From assembly GCA_963514095.1 (NCBI GenBank), contig OY741265.1, forward strand, positions 28,788,790-28,852,789: DNA of 64,000 bases, in the 5' to 3' direction. The DNA is from Eutrigla gurnardus. Taxonomy: Eukaryota > Chordata > Actinopteri > Perciformes > Triglidae. Of this stretch, positions 21,452 to 32,600 are shown in pieces. A program made the translations under genes and the position numbers. The notes under the pieces are model-generated. The model was not told the DNA's origin. It worked only from the letters and a program-made list of their open reading frames with translations, and did no database searches. Each line of letters starts with the position of its first letter. Position 1 is the stretch's first letter.

Positions 21452-23861
21452 GTTCTAACACACGACATGGTCTGGTTCTAACACACAACAGGGTCTGGTT
21501 CTAACACACGACATGGTCTGGTTCTAACACACAACAGGGTCTGGTTCAAACACACGGCACGGTCTGGTTCTAACACACGACACGGTCTGGTTCAAACACA
21601 CGGCACTGTCTGGTTCTAACACACGACACGGTCTGGTTCAAACACACAACAGGGTCTGGTTCTAACACACGACACGGTCTGGTTCTAACACACAACAGGG
21701 TCTGGTTCAAACACACGGCACGGTCTGGTTCTAACACACAACAGGGTCTGGTTCTAACACACAACACGGTCTGGTTCTAACACACGACACTGTCTGGTTC
21801 TAACACACGACACGGTCTGGTTCAAACACACGACACGGTCTGGTTCTAACACACGACACGGTCTGGTTCAAACACACGGCACTGTCTGGTTCTAACACAC
21901 GACACGGTCTGGTTCAAACACACAACAGGGTCTGGTTCTAACACACGACACGGTCTGGTTCTAACACACGACACGGTCTGGTTCAAACACACGGCACTGT
22001 CTGGTTCTAACACACGACACGGTCTGGTTCAAACACACAACAGGGTCTGGTTCTAACACACGACACGGTCTGGTTCTAACACACAACAGGGTCTGGTTCA
22101 AACACACGGCACGGTCTGGTTCTAACACACGACACGGTCTGGTTCTAACACATGACATGGTCTGGTTCAAACACACGGCACTGTCTGGTTCAAACACACG
22201 ACACGGTCTGGTTCTAACACACGACACGGTCTGGTTCTAACACACGACATGGTTGGGTTCAAACACACGACACGGTCTGGTTCTAACACACAACAGGGTG
22301 TGGTTCAAACACACGGCACGGTCTGGTTCTAACACACAACAGGGTCTGGTTCTAACACACGACATGGTCTGGTTCAAACACACGGCACGGTCTGGTTCAA
22401 ACACACGACACGGTCTGGTTCTAACACACGACACTGTCTGGTTCAAACACACGGCACTGTCTGGTTCTAACACACGACACGGTCTGGTTCTAACACACGA
22501 CACGGTCTGGTTCTAAAACACGACATGGTCTGGTTCAAACACACGACACGGTCTGGTTCTAACACACGACACGGTCTGGTTCTAACACACAACAGGGTCT
22601 GGTTCTAACACACAACAGGGTCTGGTTCTAACACACGACACGGTCTGGTTCTAACACACGACACTGTCTGGTTCAAACACACGGCACTGTCTGGTTCTAA
22701 CACACGACACGGTCTGGTTCTAACACACGACACGGTCTGGTTCTAAAACACGACATGGTCTGGTTCAAACACACGACACGGTCTGGTTCTAACACACGAC
22801 ACGGTCTGGTTCTAACACACAACAGGGTCTGGTTCTAACACACAACAGGGTCTGGTTCTAACACACGACACGGTCTGGTTCAAACACACGGCACTGTCTG
22901 GTTCTAACACACGGCACTGTCTGGTTCTAACACACGGCACTGTCTGGTTCTAACACACGACACTGTCTGGTTCAAACACACAACACTGTCTGGTTCTAAC
23001 ACACGGCACTGTCTGGTTCTAACACACGGCACTGTCTGGTTCTAACACACGACACTGTCTGGTTCAAACACACGACACTGTCTGGTTCAAACACACGGCA
23101 CTGTCTGGTTCTAACACACGACATGGTCTGGTTCTAACACACGACACGGTCTGGTTCTAACACACGACACGGTCTGGTTCTAACACACGACACGGTCTGG
23201 TTCTAACACACGACATGGTCTGGTTCAAACACACGACACGGTCTGGTTCTAACACACAACAGGGTCTGGTTCTAAAACACGACATGGTCTGGTTCAAACA
23301 CACGACACGGTCTGGTTCAAACACACGGCACTGTCTGGTTCTAACACACGGCACTGTCTGGTTCTAACACACGGCACTGTCTGGTTCTAACACACGACAC
23401 TGTCTGGTTCAAACACACAACACTGTCTGGTTCTAACACACGGCACTGTCTGGTTCTAACACACGGCACTGTCTGGTTCTAACACACGACACTGTCTGGT
23501 TCAAACACACGACACTGTCTGGTTCAAACACACGGCACTGTCTGGTTCTAACACACGACATGGTCTGGTTCTAACACACGACACGGTCTGGTTCTAACAC
23601 ACGACACGGTCTGGTTCTAACACACGACACGGTCTGGTTCTAACACACGACAGGGTCTGGTTCTAACACACGACATGGTCTGGTTCTAACACACGGCACG
23701 GTCTGGTTCAAACACACGACACGGTCTGGTTCTAACACACGACACGGTCTGGTTCTAACACACAACAGGGTCTGGTTCTAACACACAACAGGGTCTGGTT
23801 CTAACACACGACACGGTCTGGTTCTAACACACAACAGGGTCTGGTTCTAACACACGACATG
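21452..23861. repeat. 23-bp minisatellite, about 105 units
   Basis: The unit is TCTGGTTCTAACACACGACACGG with a few recurrent variants: TTCTAAC/TTCAAAC, and GACACGG, GACATGG, AACAGGG, GGCACGG, GGCACTG or GACACTG. The length of about 2410 bp gives about 105 copies with almost no indels, so the 23-bp register holds throughout. Longer blocks are duplicated: 437 bp (19 units) between about 22870 and 23560, 230 bp (10 units) across 22421-22880, and 276 bp (12 units) and 115 bp (5 units) near 21600-22000. Both strands are largely free of stops, which produces spurious 88-codon frames. Confidence 0.98.
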
Positions 23862-24082
23862 ACTATCAAACTAACTGACATGTTCAGCAGCACAGCCAGC
23901 AGCAGCACAGTTCAGCCTCAACAAGATAGGGCCACCTGGATGGTAGTGTCATGAGCCACAATGAAAGTATTGTGACACTCATGCCAGGCGTTATTGTTGT
24001 TGTTGTTGAGTTTCCGCGTACCGATTGATTTGGGTCGGGCCTAGTCAAAGTCCAGGGCCGTTTTTTAGTCCCAGTCCGTCCC
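23862..24082. other. Unique sequence between minisatellite and SINE tail
   Basis: Contains a short (GTT)n at about 23994-24008; otherwise nothing recognised. Confidence 0.4.
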
Positions 24083-24250
24083 TGGCCCTGTGATAGACTA
24101 GTTACCTGTCTGTCTACATGTCAGCCCTGTGATAGACTGGTTACCTGTCCAGGGTGTACCCTGCCTTCGCCCAATGATAGCTGGGGTCGGCTCCAGCCCC
24201 CCCGCGACCCTGAATACAGGATAAGCGGTATAGACAATGGATGGATGGAA
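24083..24250 (+). mobile_element. SINE 3' half, + strand
   Basis: Reads CCCTGTGATAGACTGGTTACCTGTCCAGG, then GGTGTACCCTGCCTTCGCCC, GACCCTGAATACAGGATAAGCGG and a final ATGGATGGATGG tail. It belongs to the same family as 6198-6327 in opposite orientation. The tRNA-like head is missing. The CCTGTGATAGACT motif occurs twice (about 24088 and 24128), a partial internal duplication. Confidence 0.8.
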
Positions 24251-24359
24251 GTTCAGCATTCATAATGCTTCATACCTCCATGCCCAAGTGAACCCGGTGT
24301 TTGAAAGAATAATCTGAGTCCTGGATGTTACACATACATTAGAACTACCAAACTTTAGC

Positions 24360-24595
24360 CAGTTATAAAGACACAGAGAACTGCTCTTACGTATCATAAC
24401 AGATTATACATTATAAAGTTATACATTTTATTAATACATAATGTCCACCACTTATAATACTTTATAAACCTTGTTATAAAGTGTCATGAAAGATTATACA
24501 CATGTATAACCACTTTTATAAAGCCTTATAAATGCATTATATTGTGTTATAATTCCATTATATACATGACCTTCATAGAAAGTGTTACTGAATAG
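24360..24595. repeat. TTATAAA-rich degenerate palindromic repeat
   Basis: Many copies of TTATAAAG/CTTTATAA-like phrases in both orientations (TATACATT, CTTTATAAACC, GCCTTATAAATGC). Sequences of this style are widely interspersed in fish genomes. Confidence 0.6.
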
Positions 24596-25259
24596 TTCAT
24601 CAAAAGTATATCCATATACTTGTCTTTTACCTAACACCGCTGATAACCAGCCGACAGCAGCGTGCAGCACCCAACAGGAAGTAGTGTCTCCACCAGCATC
24701 ACCTCTGTTGAACCAGTGTTAAGGACAAATCACTTCAGCTGGTTCATTCCACGTCTAACTACTTCTCAATTCTAAGAAAACATGTCCGACAGTGCAACAA
24801 ACAAAAGTCACAGATGGGCTACTTGACGCCACAGCAGGAATCCAAACGAAGCAGGAATCTAACAAAACATCAATAAATAACCAAGAACGTTGGTTTTAAT
24901 CTGGGTGAGACCTCGTCATGCTCAGAGAAAGCCCAACGAAGGAAGGAACTAATTTGGATCAACTGAAATTCAAGTTCATGTAGTGAAATAAAAGAAAACA
25001 AAGTGGTGTGGAAAGAAATATAATGACCAAAACAACTTAACCCCCCACTTACATTTAGAAGGAAACACATTTCGTGGTGTTTTAACATTTGCTCTCGATG
25101 TGTCAGAAATCTGTTTCATGTGATGAATTCAAATGAGTAACGGCTGTTCATGTCAAATATTTTGAAACGAGTCTGAACAAAATGTTGTCTGGATCATTTT
25201 TAATGTTCAGGTTCAAAATCAAAGTTTAAAAATAGTTTCCTTACTAAGACGCAGATGGT

Positions 25260-25815
25260 AATACGTTTCCACGGAGATAAAAACGCTTGACAGGATTCCC
25301 AAACTGTCAGTGTGTGGTGATGTAGAGACCTCGGGGGTCACCAGTTTAGACTCCTTTTGGACATTTTTGCTATAATCGCTTGCAGGTGTTGAGTTGGGTT
25401 CTTTTCTACATGTAAATATCAACACTTGTGTTCTCTGGTTGGTATGATGCTGCCAACGTCATCTGAAGGAGGCAGGTATCCATCTGAGTCTCCGGGTGAG
25501 ACTGTCCGCCCCCCCACAGTGAGGTGTGATGGTTTGGTCTGATTGCAGTTGCAGCGTGCAAAACACACTATAGGTCATTTCATGTCCAAGTGCATTCAGT
25601 GCACCAGTGATACACTACAGGATGAGGTGGGATCACAAAGAAGCCATTATTATTTACAGTGTTGATATTTACATGCAAGCGATTATAGCAGAAACTACCA
25701 ACAGCAGGCAAAACTCCCCCAGAGCTCCCTTCGTCATGACGCACTGACAGTTTGGGAATGCTGCAGCGTTTTTTCCTCAGAGGAACCTTATTGTTGTCTG
25801 GGACTTTGGACAGGA
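25260..25815. repeat. Imperfect inverted repeat, arms about 150 bp
   Basis: ATTCCCAAACTGTCAGTG (about 25289) is matched by ACTGACAGTTTGGGAAT (about 25743). TGCTATAATCGCTTGCA (about 25369) is matched by TGCAAGCGATTATAGCA (about 25674), and CATGTAAATATCAACAC by GTTGATATTTACATG. The order is reversed, so this is a decayed inverted-repeat element with arms 25260-25435 and 25655-25815. Confidence 0.7.
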
Positions 25816-28720
25816 ACCGACAGTCCCGGGGGTCTTAGAACCGGATCGGGGAGCCATTCACAATTTTTCATGGAGCGGTGTGAACTCTCAACGTGTCTGT
25901 CTCCAACGAAGCTGCGTAGAATAATAATAATTCATCACAACGATAGGTTTGACATGCACATACACAGTCTGATGCTGTTGGCACTAAATGTAACAGCAGA
26001 CCTTCTCTGTGTCTCTGTATGGACCTTCTCCTCTGCACAAATGGACCAATTCACGGGGACATTTGAATCAAACTAAGAGGTCTACGATAGCTCACATTAG
26101 TCAAGAGACCAGACCAGACTATGTGGAGAAACCAGAGACTGTCTGTGATAAATCTTTACATGGTCTGTACAGCCTACAAGGCGTCCTTATTGGACGCAAA
26201 ATGACTTACAATGATCGTCTACTTCACGGTGTTTTCAACCCTCTACAAGCACACGTGGTTCCTACCTCTGCAGGTAGCCACCATACGACCATACTGTTGG
26301 CTCTGCTAATAACATGGCCTCTCTAGCCCCACCTACAGGACAGACTTTAAGGCACTCAGAATAGCAAACACATCTCAACATTCATAGAGTCGACCGTTCT
26401 TCTGTGTTTAACAGCATTATGGCATCACACAGCTGCTTGTGTTGCTATAAACTCAAATTCAAGTCAAAGACAGTTGATGCTTTCACTCGGGGCTCCTAAC
26501 GTGTCTTAGCTACAATTATCTGCGTATAAAGTCCGTCTGGCACAGTTTGGGGCTGAAATTACAACGAAAAATTGAAAGGGCTGAGAGAAAAAGAGCCGTG
26601 TTAACGCAGCGGTGATGTATTACGCTGCCGGGGCGTATTTGACCATTAAGGCAAACATTACTGTTACTGAGCCTCGTCTGCGCCGCAGCGACTTGGCCAG
26701 TCATCCTCACTCACATCCTTTAGCCGTTTAGTCGAATTGACTGGATCAGGTTGATTTTATATGTGATCCATGACAGCCTCGTATTATCCAATCACTTCTG
26801 TGCATCCATCATGCCCTCATACGGAGCTGAGCGGTGAAAGATCGGGAGAAGAGGAGAACCAGCGGAGGGAGATGGAGAGGGAAACAGGAACGCTACACCA
26901 GCTCTGGTTACAAACCACCAGAGACCCTCCTCGACTGCCAAAATCTCCAGATTTGAACCCAAGCTTTCTGGCTGCTAATTATTCCTCAAGCATGGCCCGA
27001 AACTGAATTTATGACACCAAGCTGGCGCTCCTTGTGGCATCATAAATTAAACTGGCAAAGAGTTTTAGAATCAGAACCCTTGTTCTGCAGCGAAAGGAAG
27101 GAAAATTATAAAGTGGCGAATGTAAACGTGGATGTTCACAAAGCCGAGTCCATTTCTGAGCGCGGACTTTATTTTTCTTTTCTGAGGTTGTGCAGATGAA
27201 ACGTAACAGCCCGGTTAAAAAAAAATGACGTTTCCACATGAACGCATTTTGTCGTGGATTACGTTTGCTCTTGACTCGATGAATTTGTTTCAAACAAGTC
27301 CAGGGAGGGAGGAGGTCTGGGTGCTGGACGGGTCCAAAAACACAGGAGACTGATGTTAGAGTCCCCTTACAACCAAGTAGTTTTGTTGCTCTTTGTTTCG
27401 TTTCTATTTCAGTCATTTTAATCCAAAACCTAATGTTTTTACTAAAAGTTTTACTGAAGTTTCGATGCCTAAACTTAACTAAGTAGTTTTGCAGCATTTT
27501 TGTTTTGTTTCTGTTTAAAACTGCGAGTGTTCAGTCCGGAAAAGTAAGATCCCCAAACAGACCTGAGAGTGCACTTAAGTTGCATTAGAATCGTGTTTTG
27601 CAGGAGAAAGGAGTTTTAGTCTCTGCCTACAACTCCGTCCTTCTCTCTCCTTTTGATTGATTGCCCCGCTGACTTTGGGTTTTGTGGTCCTTTACCGGAT
27701 GCCATGATGTTTGTAGTCATGTTGCATCCATCGGGAGAGAACGTATCTCCCCTCGACGACTCTCCTTCTCCTCTCATCACAACAGGTACGTTACATGAAA
27801 ACGTTCTAGCGTTTGTCAGTCAGTGACGTCGTATATCTAACATCCGTTATCGAAAGTTACGTTAGAACAAGTGTAACATGAGACATGAACGAACAGGACT
27901 TTCACAAAGGACGCCGCTCTTCGTGTCCTGTATGAAACCAAGACTATGTTAGCGACGTAGCATTATGTAATAAAGTCCACTAAGGGCGGTTGTTGTAGTT
28001 ACACTGTGATCTTGTTGCTTTACGATGTTTTCATTTGTTACGCCATAATTTGAACAACAACCATGATGACCTTTTACTAACCTTACCCAGGTAGTTTTAT
28101 TGCTTAAACTGAACCAATCATTTTGCAACATTAACCACATGACATGGTGCGTTTCTGTGAGGGTGTTGAGTTGTTTTCTACTCACAGGCTCATGGGTACT
28201 GATCCAGGACTCACCCAGTCATTTCTTTGTTTTAGTAATCAAATTTAAAAGTACTGGAATCTACTGAAATAGTTTAGTTTGACAGTGATGTGAAAAATAA
28301 CACTGTCTTGTATTGGGTGGTTCTATTCATAACTTTACTGGCCCGGTGTTTTTTAGTAATCAAATTTATTAAGTTACAAATACTGGCACTACCTTGTAAA
28401 AATACCCAACATGTGTATTTGTTTTATGTAAATTCCTGACAGATTGATAAAACCCCAACATTTCCAGACTTTGAAGGACATGAAAAGTTTTCATTGCAGG
28501 ATAAAATTGAGTCTTTTTTAAAGTGTGGCCTGACTTTAAATTAAAGTATCTAAATACTTGATAATAGCAATAATGTTAATAATAATTATAATATAATAGC
28601 CCACTGAATTATTCGGTACCTGAGTGTGTCAAGTCAATTTATTTTTTACAGCCCATTTAAAAACAAACAACCAAAACGGTAAGAAAACGTGAGAAATAAT
28701 TGAAGATGGGAGTTATAGTT
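25816..28720. other. gdf5 upstream flank, non-coding
   Basis: No second gene recognised. The 162-codon frame at 27009-27497 (-) lacks any family feature. The interval 26380-26800 is non-repetitive and holds AT-rich homeodomain-like cores and TATAAA-like motifs, so it is a possible regulatory block; that reading is inference only. Confidence 0.4.
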
Positions 28721-28753
28721 TGTGTGCGCGCACGTGTGTGCGCGCGCGCGTGC
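28721..28753. repeat. 33-nt perfect alternating pyrimidine/purine tract
   Basis: TGTGTGCGCGCACGTGTGTG continues as (CG)n to TGC without a break in alternation. It lies about 0.85 kb upstream of the gdf5 start codon and can potentially form Z-DNA. Confidence 0.85.
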
Positions 28754-28859
28754 TATAGCGTGCTATCACCCGACACCACTCGCACCCCTTTTGTTTGGAC
28801 AAAGTGGAAGCCTAGAAAAACTGCTCACTTCAAATGACATAATGCAAGTTCGTTTTTTT

Positions 28860-29606
28860 TCCCCTTTTGTGCCATTTAGTGTTGCAGCGCGCGCGTGAGT
28901 CATCGGTGGAAAAGAGGGAGGAAGATTTGAGAAGAAATATTGCTGTTAAATGAGTTCGGACAGCATGACATCACGGGGTAATTAAAACAGCTTTCTGGAA
29001 TTCCGTTTCCAATTCCTGCGCTCAGGTTTGCTGGAGGATTTGCTCGAGCACCTGCAGGTTGGTGTGTGAGCGAAATATTTTCACTGGACGGAGTTCAAAC
29101 TCTGAAGGGAAAGAGGAGAGAGAGGGAGAGGGAGAGAGAGGGAGAAAAACCGGAGGCAGAGGCATTACGCCATTCTTGCCTCTCTTGGAAAAAAAAGTGG
29201 GATTTAAAGAAGTTTCTTACAAGATATCCAGCAGAGTCGCGCCGCGGGACTGTTTCACGTTCCTCTGACGTTTGTTGGGATTGCTGCTCGGGATCTCCGC
29301 GGCACTATGGTTCTTACGCACGGCGGATGGGAGAAAGAAAGTGTGTTTCTTCGACCCCTAAAAGTCCGCTTTAGTCCACATCTCTGCGTTTACAGCGTCG
29401 CACATGTCTACAGCTCACCGCGGACGGGAGAAGCGCCTCTTGTTCCCTTCGCCTCTGGCAGAGCGCAGAGTCAGCTCAGAGGATGAGAGACGCGGACAGA
29501 GCAGCACCGCTCCCTCTTCTCGTCGGACCCGAACGGCTCCATTCACTCTGAACACACTGCGCTTTTATTACGATGACGGCCTGGCAGAGGGCAACAGGGC
29601 TTTAGG
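28860..29606 (+). promoter_or_regulatory. gdf5: Likely gdf5 promoter and 5' UTR
   Basis: This is the sequence directly upstream of the gdf5 start codon. It shows an AP-1-type TGAGTCA (28896-28902), a CRE-like TGACATCA (28966-28973) next to TAATTAAA (28979-28986), and a purine-rich GAGAGGGAGAG tract (29110-29145) that is typical of TATA-less promoters or 5' UTRs. No clear TATA box or start site can be assigned. The 5' UTR extent, and whether it contains an intron, is unknown. Confidence 0.4.
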
Positions 29607-29610
29607 ATGA
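29404..29610 (+). other. Possible upstream ORF ending on the gdf5 start codon (ATGA overlap)
   Basis: A 68-codon frame starts at ATG 29404. Its TGA (29608-29610) overlaps the gdf5 ATG (29607-29609) as ATGA. If it lies in the mRNA leader, it would make gdf5 translation depend on leaky scanning or reinitiation. Other upstream ATGs exist at 29059 and 29066. No protein family is recognised. Function is inference. Confidence 0.35.
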
Positions 29611-32600
29611 AAGTTGTGACGCGTCTCTGTCTTCTGTTGAGCTGCTGGACTCTCATTTACCTGCATCCCGTCATCGGTTCTCTCAGCCGGACCAGACCGA
29701 CCGAGCACCAGCAGCAGCAGCAGCGGCGGCTTGGAGAGGCAGCGGAGCGCACGGCAGGCGGCGGGGAAGGAGAGCAAGCTCGCGGGAGAACCGGCAGAGG
29801 AGTCGGGGGGGCGACACCGCCGGGCGCGGGTAGACAACCGGCGACTCCCGGGACGTGGAAACCGTCACCGGTGAGTCCGGCGAGGATTACGCGGATCCGC
29901 GCAGGCCCCCCGTTAATAAAGGGCGAGACGACTCTCTTTAAAAGCAAACATACAGCGGCGGATTCTGCGTCCTCGCCACCGCGCAGCGGTGCCGCACCGG
30001 TGAACCGGGCGCAGCAGCAGCGGAACAGACCTGTCAGCTTAGGGCGCAAAGAGGCTGTGCGCTCCTGGCTGCCCGGCGGGGACGCTCACGTTAGAGCGCA
30101 CGCTCCCGCGGCTCTCAGCGCACATGCAGCAGGGAAAGGAGTCGGGACTGCGGCCGTTGGGGCCGGCTCACCGGGGAAAAAGGCGGGGAAGGTCGCTTCC
30201 AGGGCGAGCGCGGCTGCTCCGGTGCGCGCCGGGCCTCTCCAAAGAGCCGTCCGTGCGCAAAAGCAGCTGCCGCATCAGAACGCGGGTCCGGTGGCGCAGC
30301 GGGACGCTGGCAGCAAGGCCCAGAGGGTGAGCGAGCGAGAAGCGCATCACAGACAGCCGCTGGTCATCCCGCACGACTACATGCTGTCGCTCTACTGGTC
30401 TCTGTCCACCGGGGACCTGAACAGCAGCGCTCTGCACGAGGCGGGTCTGGCCAACACCATCACCAGCTTCGTGGATAAAGGACAAGGTAAAGACCACCGC
30501 TCTCTTTTCAGATCATTCCATACAACGTTTTATTGAGCTTCATGTGTGGCTCTAAAATCACGTTTAACTCCCACATAGAACGTTTTCTTTCTCACGAAAT
30601 ATTTCAACTTTGACACAATGTGTTTTATTCTCTTTGATTCCATAAGGAAAAGCTCTGTACTTAAGGTGAAATAAACCTTTGTTCTCATCATAAATCATCT
30701 TTAAGTGCCTCTCATTAGGAATATGTCTGTTGTGCAAGACCTTCCATGTGATATTTAAACAGGATGCTGCTGCATCAAAGGAAGCCCGCGTTAGTCAGAG
30801 AGATGTTTTTCCATGGGTTTGCAACATTTTGGATATTTATATGATCTGGAGTCACTGCAGAGAAGTGGTGCTGACTGACAAAAAGTGACAAAAGAAGGGA
30901 GACAACAGGAGTGGATGGAGGATGCTGGGTGAGAGTAGAGTGGTGAGCGAGAGGAACCAAAGGTTGTCAATGAGGAGGCTGCTGGGAGTGGGGAGGGCAC
31001 TGGAGGTCAAACACCAGTCTGGGGGTTAGTAGAGGAGGGTGGCGCAGGAAACAGGGCTGTAAATTGTCTAAATGTAGACTGTGTGTGTGTGTGTGTGTGT
31101 AGGGGGGGGGGGGGCTTTCCCATCATCATCATTCCCAATGACCAACAACATACCAATCTGTACGCTAAGTTAGTTTATCTCAGCATGAAGACGGAAAGCG
31201 ACCACCTGAAGGCAACAAACCCACGTCCCAACGCGTAGAGCCCACTTCATTTAATCCTCCCAAAACCAGTGTTTAAACGTGAAGTTGTGAGTTTATGGAG
31301 GGGTTGTGTTCCGGATTCCGGACATTTGTACACTTTGGTTATTGAGCAGATTAAACAAAGAAGATATGAAGTATTAGCGGGTTTCAGAAGCAACATGTCC
31401 GCCAACTTGTCAAATAATACAGTTAGGCGTGTTTGGTGTCTGACGCTGCATTACGGGCAGATAAACTGACATACTTTTAAGAGACAGCGGAGGTAGACAA
31501 ACAAACAGACAACTTTAACTCAGGACACTGCTGTTAGTGTCCCATGCTAAACTTAAACTTGACATTTTGTCGTTGCCTAAACCTAACTTCCTGGGAAGTT
31601 TATTTTGAAAAGACACTCTGTATGTAACGTTGACACGTCATCACGGAAACATGAAAAAGTGACACTAGAAGGGAACGTAGAGCATCACAGTTTGAAGCTT
31701 TGGAGCTCTGACCAAACTGCGTTACCTGATGCACTTAGGCTAGCCGTTTCCCTCTGTTTCCGGGCTTTATGCTAAGCTTAGCAGCTACTGGCTTCATCAA
31801 TCTTGTCATTAAACTCTCTGTATTTCTTTCTGTGAACTTTAATTTAGTCTTGAATATTTCATATTAGAGATCTATTTTGAAGCCTAATTCACAAGCATGT
31901 GGACGTGTATATTTTGTGTTCATGTGTGCGTTTTTATGGTTTCTGTGTGTTTCTAGCCATCTGGTCAGTCGCCGCTTCTTTCAGTGATATACGGCCTCAG
32001 GAGGGTAAATAAACACACTCACAGCCACAAGTAGGGTGGCCCCCCTGTTTAATGTTATCTTTACAGTGTAAAACTGTTTAAAACAATGTTTAAATGACCA
32101 GAGTTTAATATTTCTAGCCCTGCTAAAGGTTTACATTTCAAGCACTTAATGTACTTTTAATTTGGTCTTTATTTGTTTAGTGTGTCCTCAGCAAATCGCT
32201 GGTGACCTCCTCGGCATGTTGAGGGGGTGAGCGAAGGTGTAACTGATGGCCTGACACATCTCTTCCCCCTCACTTGTTCACATTAACTGACTTCCCCTTT
32301 CTTCTTTCCTTGCCTTTATAGTTCTATTTTGACATGCATTGCCTAGATGGTTTTCATACTTTCAGATCAGTTGAAGAAGAAAAAAAGCTGAAAGTAAACA
32401 AGGAAGGACGGAAATAAAGAAAGGAGGACTAATTTACATTATTTTGTCCACATATCAATGAGGGGAGACAACTAAACACCCCTCTGTATAAAGTAATACA
32501 GTTCAACAGCACAATAAACAACATCCTCTTTCTGAACAACTATCGGAACATTGTAATTAAACTTATGTATTGGTTTTGGGAAAAGTATCGCAATATTTTA

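Noticed and set aside
22237..22503. Cys-rich repeat protein encoded by the minisatellite
   Set aside because: The frame is open simply because the repeat unit lacks stops; no start context, promoter or flanking exon.
21452..23861. CRISPR-like array
   Set aside because: Units are contiguous with no spacers, and the host is a vertebrate; it is a minisatellite.
27009..27497. 162-codon open frame on the - strand
   Set aside because: Composition is Lys/Arg/Phe/Thr-rich noise, and overlapping short frames occur on the other strand; no support as a gene.
29657..30049. 130-codon frame antisense to gdf5 exon 1
   Set aside because: Shadow of the GC-rich coding exon on the opposite strand, no independent support.
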